From Sphingomonas sp. Leaf339 (GTDB lineage Bacteria > Pseudomonadota > Alphaproteobacteria > Sphingomonadales > Sphingomonadaceae), in NCBI RefSeq assembly GCF_001426195.1, contig NZ_LMRS01000001.1, positions 622,501-686,500 of the forward strand: 64,000 bases of DNA, read 5' to 3'. Positions 8,942 to 20,903 of the stretch are shown one piece after another. The notes beneath the pieces are model-generated. The model made no database searches and had not been told where the DNA came from. It was given only the letters and a program-made list of their open reading frames with translations. The translations under genes were made by a program, and so were the position numbers. The number at the start of each line of letters is the position of its first letter. Within the stretch, counting starts at the first letter, position 1.

Positions 8942-10510
8942 TCAGCGCAGCAGATAGACGTCGTAATCCTCGTCCATCTGTGCGGGGCCGAAGCGCGCGA
9001 TCCGCCGAGTCGCTGCGAAGAAATCGTGCACTTGGGCTGGCGTGGTCGAGAAGGTGATCTGATAACCCTCGTCCCCGATTTTCGCGGCACGACCGGCATC
9101 GAGATGTTCACGGATGACGATCACCACCGGGCGTCTGGTCTGGCGTCTGACGAACTGCGCTTCGGCAAGCAATTCGCCCAAGCTCAGATCCTTGTCAGGA
9201 TAGAAGGTGAAGCGGACGACCCGGCCGAACTGATGCTGCCTGACCAGCCAAGTCGGGTTCGGCGCATAATAGCCCAACGCCTCGATCATCACGTCCGGGT
9301 TGGCCATCACGACGGCTCGCCGCAGATCGGGCCGCTTCAACAACTGCCCCAGATCGGCGGAGCGGCTGTAGACGCCTCCGTGCAGCATATAGTCCAGCTG
9401 GACCATAGTGATGCTGACCTGCAACGCGAGAAGTAGCGCCAATCCGGCTGATCCCACACTGGCTGGCAATTGCAGCTTTGGTTGGATCGTCGATGACCAA
9501 CGCCCGCCGCCACCACGGGCCACCATCCAATGCAAGGCGATTACGAACGCTAACAGCAGCGCGGCGTGACGATAGCTGGCTGGATAGATCAAGCCGAAGA
9601 ACAGAATGAAGATCGCGGTGGCGAACAGGCTCGCGGCAAATCCGCCCGGCGAGCGGATCAGGCTGAGCGGCATACAACACACAAGGACGACGAGCAGTAC
9701 ATCGGTCGCCGGCCGCCACTGCCACAGGTAGAAGGGCAGCAGGCGGAAAAGGGCGTTCACCCAGTCGGTCGCGGCGTTCCATATGATCGCGGGCGACAGA
9801 TGGTGGAGCGCCGGCGACACCGCGGCATCGTTATACGGCGGATACACCGCCAGCGCGCAGGCGATCGCACCGAATGCCGAGCAACCCGCCGCCACCGCCC
9901 ATCTTTTGATAGCCGGCGTTAACCGCAGACCATCGGACGTCAGCAGTTCGACCAGCCAGAACAGCAGAATGCCACAGGCCAGCAACATCGACGGCACATT
10001 GGTGTTGCACAGCAGGAACAGCAGCACGCCGGCCAACCATCCACGTCCTGATCGAGGATCATATCGATCGGCGATCACGAACAGGATCAGCGCGCTCATG
10101 CCGTAATTGCGCGCGACGGCGGTGTATTCGAAGATCAGCCACTCACCGAACGGTGCCAGCATCAGTATGATCGGCCGAAACGGCGCCCGGAACGCGAGCA
10201 TTGCGGCGGCGGCTATTCCGATCGCTGCGCCCATGGCCGGCAATACCTCGCGGACTGGGGCCAGATCGTGCGCAACCCGAAGCAGGACGTACCAGAGCAC
10301 CGGATGCCCTTCGCCTTGCACGCCGCGGAGCATCGCCCCGATAGAATCGCCGGCCAGCGCGAAACTCAGTGCCCTGACTTCGTCGCGCCACATCACATGA
10401 GTGATGATGAAATAGCCGGCAATCCCCAGCCAAGCGCCGAAGAGGCAACCACGGAGCACGCGGTTGTCTTTCGCGGGCGCATCGGTGGTGAGCGTGAAGA
10501 CCTGAGCCAT
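8942..10510 (-). CDS. polytopic membrane protein, candidate GT-C glycosyltransferase
   Basis: A 522-residue protein with about ten hydrophobic helices from residue 22 to about 390 and a soluble C-terminal 130 residues. After the first helix comes MWRDEVRALSFA, then GEGHPVLWYVLL. An acidic pair in the first outer loop followed by a HP-x-LxY segment is the pattern of GT-C lipid-dependent sugar transferases (ArnT/PMT type), although overall similarity is not obvious to me. The divergent neighbour is a GT2 enzyme of the kind that makes polyprenyl-phosphate sugars. The function is therefore inferred from topology, one motif and context. Confidence 0.6.
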   Translation of the reverse strand: MAQVFTLTTDAPAKDNRVLRGCLFGAWLGIAGYFIITHVMWRDEVRALSFALAGDSIGAMLRGVQGEGHPVLWYVLLRVAHDLAPVREVLPAMGAAIGIAAAAMLAFRAPFRPIILMLAPFGEWLIFEYTAVARNYGMSALILFVIADRYDPRSGRGWLAGVLLFLLCNTNVPSMLLACGILLFWLVELLTSDGLRLTPAIKRWAVAAGCSAFGAIACALAVYPPYNDAAVSPALHHLSPAIIWNAATDWVNALFRLLPFYLWQWRPATDVLLVVLVCCMPLSLIRSPGGFAASLFATAIFILFFGLIYPASYRHAALLLAFVIALHWMVARGGGGRWSSTIQPKLQLPASVGSAGLALLLALQVSITMVQLDYMLHGGVYSRSADLGQLLKRPDLRRAVVMANPDVMIEALGYYAPNPTWLVRQHQFGRVVRFTFYPDKDLSLGELLAEAQFVRRQTRRPVVIVIREHLDAGRAAKIGDEGYQITFSTTPAQVHDFFAATRRIARFGPAQMDEDYDVYLLR

Positions 10511-10530
10511 ATAGAGGCGACTAATCCCGG

Positions 10531-10538
10531 ATGGTTAA
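10531..10538 (-). promoter_or_regulatory. possible CtrA half-site
   Basis: The minus strand reads TTAACCAT, identical to the known CtrA 8-mer half-site, about 21-28 bases upstream of the membrane-protein start. A single 8-mer can arise by chance, so this is only a lead. Confidence 0.25.
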
Positions 10539-10644
10539 CGATGCGATAAGTGCGCACGATTAGCGATTAGGCCGTTCTTAACGCTCATGCCCGATAGGCG
10601 TCTTTGCCAGCCCGGTCCGTCGGGGTCGCAGGGGGAAGGGGTTT

Positions 10645-11418
10645 ATGATCGAGGGTCGCAAGGTTGCTGTGGTGCTGCCTGCCTATAACGCTGCTAGAAC
10701 GTTGCGGCGTACGGTCGCCGAGATTCCGCTCGATATCGTCGATGACATCATCCTGACCGACGACGCCAGTCGTGATGATACCGTCGCGGTCGCGCGCGAA
10801 CTTGGCATCCATGTCGTGTCGCATCCTGCCAATCGCGGCTATGGCGGCAACCAGAAGTCCTGTTATCAGGCCGCGCTCGCCCGTGGGGCGGACATCGTCG
10901 TGATGCTGCATCCGGATTATCAATATTCGCCGCTGCTCGTCCGGGCGATGGCATCGATGATCGCCAGCGGTCATTACGACGCCGTATTCGCATCGCGAAT
11001 CTTGGGTCGCGGGGCGCTGGTCGGCGGCATGCCGCTCTATAAATACATCTGCAACCGCGCGCTGACCGCATTCCAGAACCTGGTTATGCGACAGAAGCTG
11101 TCCGAGTATCACACCGGCTATCGCGCCTGGAGCCGGTCGGTGCTGGAGCGGCTACCTCTGCTGGCCTGCTCCGACGATTTCGTCTTCGACAATCAGATGG
11201 TGGCGCAGACCGCGTGGTTCGGTTACCAGATTGGCGAAATATCCTGTCCGACAAAATATTTTCAAGAAGCGTCGAGCATCAATTTCCGTCGTAGCTGCAT
11301 TTATGGATTGGGCGTGGTCGGCACCGCACTGGAATATCGCCTCGCCCGTTGGAGACTGTATCGATCGCCGTTGTTCCAAGCCGAAGAGGAAGCGCGGTTG
11401 CTGCCCGCCATGGCCTGA
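10645..11418 (+). CDS. family 2 glycosyltransferase
   Basis: A 257-residue GT-A fold enzyme without obvious membrane helices. It has the opening [14 protein letters not shown], the DDAS nucleotide-sugar motif, NRGYGGNQ and a metal-site segment MLHPDYQY, where His replaces the first acidic residue of the common DPDxQ pattern; this HPDYQ variant is common in one DPM-like GT2 branch. Members usually move a sugar from a nucleotide donor to a polyprenyl phosphate or to an exported glycan. It is divergent from the GT-C candidate at 10510, with 134 bases between. Start ATG 10645 follows a GGGGAAGGGG run. Confidence 0.88.
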   Translation: MIEGRKVAVVLPAYNAARTLRRTVAEIPLDIVDDIILTDDASRDDTVAVARELGIHVVSHPANRGYGGNQKSCYQAALARGADIVVMLHPDYQYSPLLVRAMASMIASGHYDAVFASRILGRGALVGGMPLYKYICNRALTAFQNLVMRQKLSEYHTGYRAWSRSVLERLPLLACSDDFVFDNQMVAQTAWFGYQIGEISCPTKYFQEASSINFRRSCIYGLGVVGTALEYRLARWRLYRSPLFQAEEEARLLPAMA

Positions 11419-11453
11419 CACCATCGCCGCGACGATGCGCGGTGATGGTGTCA
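11416..11453. terminator. bidirectional hairpin between convergent genes
   Basis: A stem of 16 pairs (one G-U) with a six-base loop, starting with the GT2 stop codon: TGACACCATC pairs with GATGGTGTCA, extended by GCCGCG with CGCGGT. It lies five bases before the end of the convergent PQQ-dehydrogenase gene. There is no T-run, so termination may need Rho, but position and strength fit a shared terminator. Confidence 0.65.
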
Positions 11454-11457
11454 TCGG

Positions 11458-12798
11458 TCAACGAGCCGCGACCTGTCCGGCGGCGCTGATCCGCCAGATA
11501 CGGTTGCCCACATCGTCCGCCACCAGCAAACTGCCGGTCCGGTCAGTGATGACGCCGACCGGACGACCCAGCGCATCGCCATCCTTCGACAAGAAGCCGG
11601 TCAGCACATCGACCGGCTTGACCCCCGGCTTGGGGAATCCGTTGGAGCCGAACGGTACCCAGACGACCTTGTAGCCCGACACTGGCTTGCGGTTCCACGA
11701 CCCATGTTCACCGATGAACGCGCCCTGCGCCCACCGGCCGCCCAGCTTCGCATCGGGCGCGAACGTCAGCCCCAGAGCGGCGACATGCGGGCCAAGTGCG
11801 TAGTCGGGACGCTTGGAGTATTCCTGCAAGGCGATGTTCTTCGGCTCGACCCGGTCATCGACATAGCCACCCCAGTAAAACCACGGCCAGCCGAAATGGT
11901 CGCCGAATTCCACCTGCGTCAGATAATCGGGCGCCAGATCCGATCCCAACAGATCACGCTCGTTCACAACCGTCCACAGATTGCCATTCGCAGGGTTCAG
12001 CGCCATGCCATTGGGATTGCGCAGACCGGCGGCATAGATTCGCCAGTTCTTGTCGGGCCACACTTGAAGGATGTTGGCACGGTACTTCTCGGCATCCATG
12101 CCATTTTCGGCGATGTTGGTCGCTGATCCGACGCTGACGAACAGCGTCTTGCCGTCCGCTGCCGGGATCACGTTCCGCGCCCAGTGATTGCCGCCGCCGT
12201 TAAGTTTCACGACCAATTCGGGCTTCACGGTGATGCTTGTCTGTCCGGTGACGTAGGGTACGCGCACGAGAGCGTCGGTGTTGGCGATGTAAAGTTGTCC
12301 ATCCATCAGTGCCATGCCGAACGGCGAGTTCAACCCGGACATGAACACCGTCCGCTGCTCGGCAACTCCATCACCATTCGCGTCGCGCAACAACGTCAGA
12401 CGGTTCGCCGAGGGAACGCCTGCGCCGGCCTTGCCCATCAGGTGCTTCATCACCCATGCCTGGATGCCGCCGCCATCGCGCGGCGGCGAGTTCGTTTCCG
12501 CCACCAGCACGTCGCCATTGGGCAGGCGATACATCCAACGCGGATGATCCAGCCCTTCCGCAAAGGCCGCGACCTGTAATCCCGGTGCTGCCACGGGCTT
12601 GGCGCCTGCCGGCCAGCCGACCGCGTCGGCGACTTCGACGGTAGGGATCGTCTGGATGCGGGGCGCGGTGATGTTGGGCCGCTGCCCCTCGACCGTCTCG
12701 ATAGGCACCTGCGCCTTATCAGGCCACGCCAGATAGGCAAAGATACCAACGCCCACGACGACGATAAGCGCGAGGACGCGCAGGATGTGCTTCAACAT
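11458..12798 (-). CDS. membrane-anchored PQQ-type sorbosone/sugar dehydrogenase
   Basis: A 446-residue protein with one N-terminal helix (RVLALIVVVGVGIFAYLAW) that should anchor a periplasmic six-bladed beta-propeller. Sequence typical of the L-sorbosone dehydrogenase group includes AEGLDHPRWMYRLPNGDVLVAE, GVAEQRTVFMSGLNSPFGMA, GLRNPNGMALNP, HFGWPWFYWGGYVDDR and FIGEHGSWNRKP. Known relatives oxidise aldoses or sorbosone with PQQ or a related cofactor. No cofactor-synthesis genes lie in the window. It is transcribed in the same direction as katG but separated from it by a strong hairpin. Confidence 0.83.
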   Translation of the reverse strand: MLKHILRVLALIVVVGVGIFAYLAWPDKAQVPIETVEGQRPNITAPRIQTIPTVEVADAVGWPAGAKPVAAPGLQVAAFAEGLDHPRWMYRLPNGDVLVAETNSPPRDGGGIQAWVMKHLMGKAGAGVPSANRLTLLRDANGDGVAEQRTVFMSGLNSPFGMALMDGQLYIANTDALVRVPYVTGQTSITVKPELVVKLNGGGNHWARNVIPAADGKTLFVSVGSATNIAENGMDAEKYRANILQVWPDKNWRIYAAGLRNPNGMALNPANGNLWTVVNERDLLGSDLAPDYLTQVEFGDHFGWPWFYWGGYVDDRVEPKNIALQEYSKRPDYALGPHVAALGLTFAPDAKLGGRWAQGAFIGEHGSWNRKPVSGYKVVWVPFGSNGFPKPGVKPVDVLTGFLSKDGDALGRPVGVITDRTGSLLVADDVGNRIWRISAAGQVAAR

Positions 12799-12853
12799 GG
12801 CCGATATCTAGGCGGCGACGGCGAGTGCGGCAATGCCGATGGTCGGATGAAAG

Positions 12854-12883
12854 AAGGGCGCCGACATTGCTGCCGACGCCCTT
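12854..12883 (-). terminator. terminator-like hairpin after katG
   Basis: A 13-pair stem (two G-U pairs) closed by a GCAA tetraloop when read on the minus strand, 22 bases after the katG stop. AAGGGCG pairs with CGCCCTT at its base, followed by CTTTC. It separates katG from the sugar dehydrogenase gene. Confidence 0.7.
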
Positions 12884-12905
12884 AAATTATTCTACGGCGG
12901 ATCGC

Positions 12906-15266
<2,361 letters not shown>

Positions 15267-15288
15267 TCAGAATCGGGGAAGACGATCC

Positions 15289-16191
15289 TCAATCTTCCTC
15301 GACTGCCAACGCAACCGGGGGATGCAGCCTCAGGCGATGGACCCGCCGTTCGTCCGCCTCCGTAATCTCCAGTTTCCAGCCGGAAAGATGATCGACGCAC
15401 TCGCCTACCGGCGGCACCCGGCCAGCCAGCACGGCAGCCAAACCGCCCAGCGTGTCGACGTCTTCCTCGGTTTCGCCCAACCGCTCGTCGACGACGCTCG
15501 CCACGTCCTTCAGCGGCGCTCGCGCGTCGGCATCCCAAGCGCCACCGTCGAGCGGGATCAACAGCGCGGTTGGCGCGTCGTCATGCTCGTCCTCGATATC
15601 GCCGGTGATCTCCTCGATGAGGTCTTCGATCGTCACCAATCCTTCGGTGCCGGAATATTCGTCCAACACTACCGCCAGATGCACGCGCTTCGATCGCATG
15701 TCGGCCAGCACGTCGAGCGCGCCGCGCGACATCGGTACATATAGCGGCTCGCGGATCAGATCGGTCAGGCTTTCGGGGTGCGGCGCGCCCGTCGCCAGGA
15801 TACGGAAGACGTCCTTGATGTGGACCATGCCGATGATCGTATCGAGCTTCTCGCGATAGACGGGCAGGCGGCTATGCCCCGCCTCGGCGAAGATCTGGAC
15901 AAGGTGATCGAAACTGGTCTGCTCCTCCACCGCGACGATATCGGCGCGTGGCACGCCAACGTCGCCGGCATCGCGTTCGCCGAAATGCAGCAGGTTGCGC
16001 ACCATCTGCCGCTCCAGCGGGGTCAGGTCGCCCTTGGCATCGGGGGCAGGATCGCCCTCGTGCCGGTCGATCGCCTCTTCCAGCTGGTCGCGGAGCGATT
16101 CCTCGGCATCGTTGCCGAATATCAGGGATTTCAGCCCCCGCCAGATGCTGTCGTGGTCGCCGTTGCCGGCGCTACTTCGGTCCTCGGACAA
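15289..16191 (-). CDS. CorC/HlyC-type CBS-domain protein
   Basis: A 300-residue soluble protein with an acidic N-terminus, two CBS motifs (VPRADIVAVEEQTSFDHLVQ and ADMRSKRVHLAVVLDEYSGT, ending in GLVTIEDLIEEITGDIEDEHD) and a C-terminal CorC_HlyC domain from about residue 215. It lacks the DUF21 membrane domain, so it is the small cytosolic form. Members are linked to divalent-cation efflux and binding of adenosine nucleotides. It starts directly after the ybeY stop with no gap, which is a widely conserved arrangement (phoH-ybeY-corC). Confidence 0.9.
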   Translation of the reverse strand: MSEDRSSAGNGDHDSIWRGLKSLIFGNDAEESLRDQLEEAIDRHEGDPAPDAKGDLTPLERQMVRNLLHFGERDAGDVGVPRADIVAVEEQTSFDHLVQIFAEAGHSRLPVYREKLDTIIGMVHIKDVFRILATGAPHPESLTDLIREPLYVPMSRGALDVLADMRSKRVHLAVVLDEYSGTEGLVTIEDLIEEITGDIEDEHDDAPTALLIPLDGGAWDADARAPLKDVASVVDERLGETEEDVDTLGGLAAVLAGRVPPVGECVDHLSGWKLEITEADERRVHRLRLHPPVALAVEED

Positions 16192-16701
16192 TTATGCCTC
16201 TCGTATCAGGTAGGGGTCTGCGATGCCGAGGGTGCCGAGCGCTTCTCGCTCGATCTCCTCCATCGCTTCCGCCTCGTCGTCGTTCATGTGGTCATAGCCT
16301 AGCAGGTGCAGGACGCCATGCACCATCAAATGGCTCGCATGCGTCTCGACTGCTATGCCGCGCTCGTCTGCTTCGGCCACGCAGACGCCGTGGGCGAGCA
16401 CGATGTCACCCAGCAATACCTCGCCATCGTCGGAATTCTGGCTGATCGTGTCGATCAGATCGGATTGCACCATCGGAAAGGACAGCACGTTGGTCGGCTT
16501 GTCCTTGTCGCGGTATTGCCGGTTCAGCCCGTGGACTTCCTCATCAGAGGTCAGCCGTACCGAAATCTCGATCGTCGCCGGCGTGGTCAGCAACGGCCCC
16601 TGCGGCGTACGCTCGATCGCCGCGCGGGCGGCGCGTTCGGCCAGCCCTTGCCAGTCGCCCTCTGGCCAAGGCGTTTCGGTGGAGAGTTCGATCTGGATCA
16701 T
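16192..16701 (-). CDS. ybeY: endoribonuclease YbeY, rRNA maturation factor
   Basis: A 169-residue single-strand RNase that needs a metal ion and acts in 16S rRNA 3' maturation and ribosome quality control. The zinc motif is clear as HLMVHGVLHLLGYDHMNDDEA (three His), with the preceding NRQYRDKDKPTNVLSFP conserved segment. It lies between phoH and corC in the expected order. Confidence 0.96.
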   Translation of the reverse strand: MIQIELSTETPWPEGDWQGLAERAARAAIERTPQGPLLTTPATIEISVRLTSDEEVHGLNRQYRDKDKPTNVLSFPMVQSDLIDTISQNSDDGEVLLGDIVLAHGVCVAEADERGIAVETHASHLMVHGVLHLLGYDHMNDDEAEAMEEIEREALGTLGIADPYLIREA

Positions 16702-16775
16702 GACGCGATGTTTAACGGCCCGGCAGCTAAATGATATGGGGCCGGATCAACACCCGGCCCCGCTAAAAGCGATCC

Positions 16776-17774
16776 TTATCCGTCCGTGCCTTCATACGCC
16801 TCGACGATCCTGCCGACGATCGGGTGACGAACTACATCCGCGGCGGTGAATCGGCACATCGAGATGCTCTCCAGCCCTTCCAGTCGCACGACCGCATCGG
16901 CCAGCCCGCTGGCCTTCACGCCGCCCGGCAGATCCACCTGATTTGGATCGCCGCAGATGACCATCCGGCTGTTCTGGCCGAATCGGGTCAGGAACATCTT
17001 CATCTGCGCCGGCGTGGTGTTCTGCGCTTCATCAAGGATCACGAAAGCATCGCCGAGTGTGCGCCCGCGCATGAAGGCAATCGGTGCGATCTCGATCTCG
17101 CCCGATGCGATCCTTCGCTCCACCTGTTCGGCAGGCAGGCAGTCGTACAGCGCGTCGTAGAGCGGTCGTAGATATGGATCGACCTTTTCCTTCATGTCGC
17201 CGGGTAGGAAGCCCAGCTTCTCGCCCGCCTCGACCGCCGGGCGCGACAGGATCAGCCGCTGGACGCTGCCGGTGATGAGTTGCGCCACCGCCTGTGCGAC
17301 CGCGATATAGGTCTTGCCCGTACCCGCCGGCCCGAGTGCGAAGATCATGTCGTTCGTCACCAGCTCGCGCATGTAATAGGCCTGCGCGGCGGTGCGCGGC
17401 GCGATCGTCTTCTTGCGCGTACGGATCATGATCGGCGGCGTGCCACCCCGTTCGGCCGACACGATGCCGTCGAGCGTCGGCTCGTTCGCCATCGCGATCG
17501 ACGCATCGACCAGCCCGGTATCGATCTGCTCGCCGCGCTGGATGCGGTTGTGCAGGTCGTGCAGGACATCGCGGGCGATCGCCACCTGCTCCGCCGTGCC
17601 TTCCAGCCCGATGCGGTTGCCCCGCGCGGTGATATAGACGCCTAGCCGATTTTCCAGCGCGACCAGATTCTGGTCATACTGCCCGAACAACTGCGCAAGT
17701 ACCTGGGGTTTGTCGAAGAGCACCTCGACACGGGAACGCTCGCCCGCCTGCGCGGGAACTGGCTTACGGCTCAT
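16776..17774 (-). CDS. ybeZ: PhoH-family ATPase (YbeZ)
   Basis: A 332-residue P-loop ATPase. An N-terminal nucleic-acid-binding region (LFGQYDQNLVALENRLGV, KH-like) precedes a PhoH domain with Walker A ALGPAGTGKTYIAVAQ and Walker B FVILDEAQNTTPAQMKMF. YbeZ works with YbeY in rRNA processing, and their genes are adjacent here (74-base gap). The start is ATG 17774. Confidence 0.95.
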   Translation of the reverse strand: MSRKPVPAQAGERSRVEVLFDKPQVLAQLFGQYDQNLVALENRLGVYITARGNRIGLEGTAEQVAIARDVLHDLHNRIQRGEQIDTGLVDASIAMANEPTLDGIVSAERGGTPPIMIRTRKKTIAPRTAAQAYYMRELVTNDMIFALGPAGTGKTYIAVAQAVAQLITGSVQRLILSRPAVEAGEKLGFLPGDMKEKVDPYLRPLYDALYDCLPAEQVERRIASGEIEIAPIAFMRGRTLGDAFVILDEAQNTTPAQMKMFLTRFGQNSRMVICGDPNQVDLPGGVKASGLADAVVRLEGLESISMCRFTAADVVRHPIVGRIVEAYEGTDG

Positions 17775-17849
17775 CGGGTCCTTTCTAGACTACGAGTCGA
17801 AGCCGAATGTGGGATGCCGCGGCGGGAAAGGAAAGTCGCTTTCGCCGAT

Positions 17850-19169
17850 TCAGGCGGCGACCGGCATTCGGGCCACACCGGTCATCGACAGTGGCCCTGC
17901 TGCCGCCAGTTCCACCTCGACCAGATCGCCGATCGCATGATCGCCCATCAGGTGCACTGACTGCAGCCAGGGGGACTTGCCCAGCATCTGGTCGGGCAGC
18001 TTGCCGCGCCGTTCCACCAGCACCGTGCAGGTCCGTCCGATCGAGGCGCGGTTGAAAGCCTGCTGATCGCGGCCCAGTGCCGCCTGCAACCGCTGCAATC
18101 GCTCGTCCATCACCGCCTCGGGCACGTCATCGGTCATCGTGGCGGCGGGGGTGCCGGGTCGGGGGCTGTATTTGAACGAGAACGCCTGAGCATAGCCCAT
18201 CGCATCGACCAGGCTGAGTGTGTCGGCGAAGTACGCCTCGGTTTCGCCGGGGAAACCGACGATGAAATCGCCCGACAGCGCGATATCTGGTCGTACCGCG
18301 CGCACCCGGTCCATCAACCGCAGATAATCGTCGCGGCCATGACTGCGGTTCATCGCCTTCAGGATGCGCGTCGATCCCGACTGCACCGGCAGATGCAGGA
18401 ACGGCATCAGGCTCTCGACATCGCCATGCGCGTCGATCAGCCCCTGTCGCATGTCGTTGGGATGACTGGTGGTGTAGCGGATGCGTGCCAGCCCCTCGAT
18501 CCGGTCGAGCGTGCGGATCAGGTCGTGCAATCCGCGTCCGTCATCGTCCCACGCATTGACGTTCTGGCCTAGTAACGTGATCTCGCGCGCACCGGCATCG
18601 ACCAGCGCCTTCGCCTCGTCGACGATCGCCGCGAACGGCCGGCTGATCTCAGCGCCACGTGTATAGGGGACGACGCAATAGGTGCAGAATTTGTCGCATC
18701 CCTCCTGCACCGTCAGGAACGCGCTCGGCCCCACCTTGCGTCGGACGGGAAGTTTACCGAACTTCGACTCGAGCGGCATGTCGGTATCCAGCGCCGCTTC
18801 GCCCGCCGCCGCCTGCGCCACCAGCGCGGGTAAGTTGTGGTACGCCTGTGGGCCGACCACCACGTCTACCTTGGCGCGCGCGACGATCTCCGCGCCCTCC
18901 GCCTGTGCGACGCAGCCGGCGATGGCGATCATCGGCGTGCGGCCCTGCTTACCCGCGTCCTTGCGAATGCGGCCGATGTCCGAATACACCTTCTCGGTAG
19001 CGCGTTCGCGGATGTGGCAGGTGTTGAGCACCACGAGATCGGCGCCGGCGGCATCGGCAGCCGGCGTCATTCCCTGCGCCGCCATCAATTCGGCCATCCG
19101 TTCGCCGTCATAGACGTTCATCTGGCAGCCGAAGGACTTGACGTGATAGGTCTGGGGAGTGGGCTTCAT
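17850..19169 (-). CDS. miaB: tRNA-2-methylthio-N6-dimethylallyladenosine synthase
   Basis: A 439-residue radical-SAM methylthiotransferase that adds the methylthio group to i6A37 of tRNAs. The three auxiliary-cluster cysteines are in [17 protein letters not shown] and [10 protein letters not shown]; the radical-SAM motif is [16 protein letters not shown]; a C-terminal TRAM domain ends the protein. It needs two 4Fe-4S clusters, in line with the Fe-S genes nearby. ATG 19169 ([15 protein letters not shown]) is used because longer in-frame sequence runs into plsC. Confidence 0.97.
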   Translation of the reverse strand: MKPTPQTYHVKSFGCQMNVYDGERMAELMAAQGMTPAADAAGADLVVLNTCHIRERATEKVYSDIGRIRKDAGKQGRTPMIAIAGCVAQAEGAEIVARAKVDVVVGPQAYHNLPALVAQAAAGEAALDTDMPLESKFGKLPVRRKVGPSAFLTVQEGCDKFCTYCVVPYTRGAEISRPFAAIVDEAKALVDAGAREITLLGQNVNAWDDDGRGLHDLIRTLDRIEGLARIRYTTSHPNDMRQGLIDAHGDVESLMPFLHLPVQSGSTRILKAMNRSHGRDDYLRLMDRVRAVRPDIALSGDFIVGFPGETEAYFADTLSLVDAMGYAQAFSFKYSPRPGTPAATMTDDVPEAVMDERLQRLQAALGRDQQAFNRASIGRTCTVLVERRGKLPDQMLGKSPWLQSVHLMGDHAIGDLVEVELAAAGPLSMTGVARMPVAA

Positions 19170-19179
19170 GGCCGCGCCC

Positions 19180-19917
19180 TTACGCGTTTTCGGTCGTGTC
19201 CGAAAGGGAAGGGCGGCCACCCGCCTCGATCAGCCGACGCGCTTCGGCGGCGGTTGCCTTGCGTCCGATCGGCACGAACGGCTGGTGAAAGCGCAGCGTC
19301 GCGGTGAAATGCCCCGCCCGCCGCAGTAAGCGTAGCGCATGCGATAGCCCCGGCTCGTTGCCCGTCCACGCCAGATCGGCGGTGGCGGCGCCATAATCGA
19401 TGCCAACGGGTTGCACATGGACGCCCGGCGGAGGTGGATCGATCGCGCCGAGCAGGGCCGATTTGAACGGCAACAATGTCCGCCCGTCGCCTGTGGTACC
19501 CTCCGGAAAGATCACCACCGGCCGTGGCCCGATCGCGCGCGATACATCGGCGACCTGCTCGCTGACCGCCATTCGATCCCCGCGCGCGACGAAGATCGTG
19601 TCGTTGAGCGATGCCAGCCACCCGACCAGTGGCACGGCGCGTAATTCGCCTTTGGCGACGAACACCGCATTTGCGCTGCCCGCCAACAACAGGATATCCA
19701 TCCACCAAAGATGATTGGCGAGGACCACGACATCCCGCGCCACCGGCACGCCGACAACCCGCGGCCGCGCCCCGATGATCCATGCACTCGTCGCCAGAAA
19801 CCGCCGTGGCCAGGGCGAGGGCCGGCGGCGCAATTGCCATGCCCCGTGCAGGGGCAGGCCGATCGCCAGCGCGACGATCAGCGCCAACAGGCGGCCTACC
19901 AGCCGGACATTACCCAT
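19180..19917 (-). CDS. plsC: 1-acyl-sn-glycerol-3-phosphate acyltransferase (PlsC-like)
   Basis: A 245-residue membrane-associated acyltransferase of phospholipid synthesis. It has an N-terminal hydrophobic segment ([16 protein letters not shown]), the catalytic NHLWWMD (H-x4-D), [17 protein letters not shown] and FPEGTTGDG, which binds the phosphate group. It lies between fur and miaB in a run of same-direction genes. It could instead acylate a different lysolipid, since several PlsC paralogues usually exist. Confidence 0.88.
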   Translation of the reverse strand: MGNVRLVGRLLALIVALAIGLPLHGAWQLRRRPSPWPRRFLATSAWIIGARPRVVGVPVARDVVVLANHLWWMDILLLAGSANAVFVAKGELRAVPLVGWLASLNDTIFVARGDRMAVSEQVADVSRAIGPRPVVIFPEGTTGDGRTLLPFKSALLGAIDPPPPGVHVQPVGIDYGAATADLAWTGNEPGLSHALRLLRRAGHFTATLRFHQPFVPIGRKATAAEARRLIEAGGRPSLSDTTENA

Positions 19918-19932
19918 CGCGGGCCGTGTCGC

Positions 19933-20355
19933 TCAGACCTTACGGTCGAGGCTGACGCCGTATAGTTCCATGCGGTGATCGACCAACCGGAAGCCCAGCC
20001 GCTCGGCGATCGCCTTCTGCAGCTGCTCCAGTTCGGGGTCGACGAATTCCAGCACGCGACCGGACTCCACGTCGATCAGATGATCGTGATGCGCCTCGGG
20101 CGAGGGTTCGTAGCGGGCGCGGCCATCGCCGAAATCGTGGCGGTCGAGGATGCCGGCCTCCTCGAACAGCCGGACAGTGCGATACACGGTGGCGATCGAG
20201 ATACCCTTGTCGATGGCGGAGGCGCGTTCGTACACTTTCTCGACGTCGGGATGATCCTCCGCCTCCGACAGCACGCGCGCGATCACGCGGCGCTGTTCGG
20301 TGATGCGCAGCCCCTTCTCGTTGCAGAGTGCTTCCAGATCGATCTTGCGCGCCAT
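19933..20355 (-). CDS. fur: Fur-family metal-responsive regulator
   Basis: A 140-residue Fur-family repressor with a winged helix (GLRITEQRRVIARVL, ISIATVYRTVRLFEEAGIL) and the metal-binding HHDHLIDVESGRVLEF. The C-terminal CxxC pairs that bind structural zinc in gamma-proteobacterial Fur are missing, as in alphaproteobacterial Fur/Mur proteins, so it may sense manganese rather than iron. It is not adjacent to transport genes but sits inside the TsaB/MiaB cluster. Confidence 0.9.
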   Translation of the reverse strand: MARKIDLEALCNEKGLRITEQRRVIARVLSEAEDHPDVEKVYERASAIDKGISIATVYRTVRLFEEAGILDRHDFGDGRARYEPSPEAHHDHLIDVESGRVLEFVDPELEQLQKAIAERLGFRLVDHRMELYGVSLDRKV

Positions 20356-20435
20356 GGTGCGTTACCCTTCAGTTGGGCATCATGTAGGCGCGTTCGCTTG
20401 TTGCGAAAAGGGATACCGACTCGCAATAAGGAAAA

Positions 20436-20903
20436 TCAGATCGGTCGCGAATAGGTGTGCGCGTCATAGTGACGTCCGTCGCGCCCACGATAATAGGCGC
20501 GCCGCTCGCCCAACTTGGCAAACCCGTTGGCCTCATACAGCGCCACCGCATCGTTATCGGCGCGCACCTCCAGATGCAGGATGGTGACGTCGCGCGACTG
20601 GCAATCGGCGATCACGCCACGCAGCAACGTTCCGCCGACCCCGGTGCGCCGGAAACCCGGCGCCACCGCCAGCAACAACAATTCGGCCTCGCCCGCGATT
20701 GCCCGCGTCAACGAAAATCCGGCCGGCTGGTCGTCGATAAAGGCCAGCGTCAGGTGAACACCGGGCATGGCTAGCACGCCCAGACACTGGCTGCGCGTCC
20801 AGGCCTCGCCATATCGCGGGTCGAAGGCGGCGGCCATGACGGTATCGATCGATGCGGCATCGCGGGCGTCGCCGTGGCGCAGGATCAACGAGCGCGTCGC
20901 CAT
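20436..20903 (-). CDS. rimI: ribosomal-protein-S18-alanine N-acetyltransferase (RimI)
   Basis: A 155-residue GNAT protein with the acetyl-CoA loop VAPGFRRTGVGGTLL and the RimI-like ending VRADNDAVALYEANGFAKLGERRAYY. It overlaps the tsaB stop by one base (TGATG), the usual tsaB-rimI partnership. It probably acetylates the N-terminus of S18; other N-terminal targets are possible. Confidence 0.9.
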   Translation of the reverse strand: MATRSLILRHGDARDAASIDTVMAAAFDPRYGEAWTRSQCLGVLAMPGVHLTLAFIDDQPAGFSLTRAIAGEAELLLLAVAPGFRRTGVGGTLLRGVIADCQSRDVTILHLEVRADNDAVALYEANGFAKLGERRAYYRGRDGRHYDAHTYSRPI

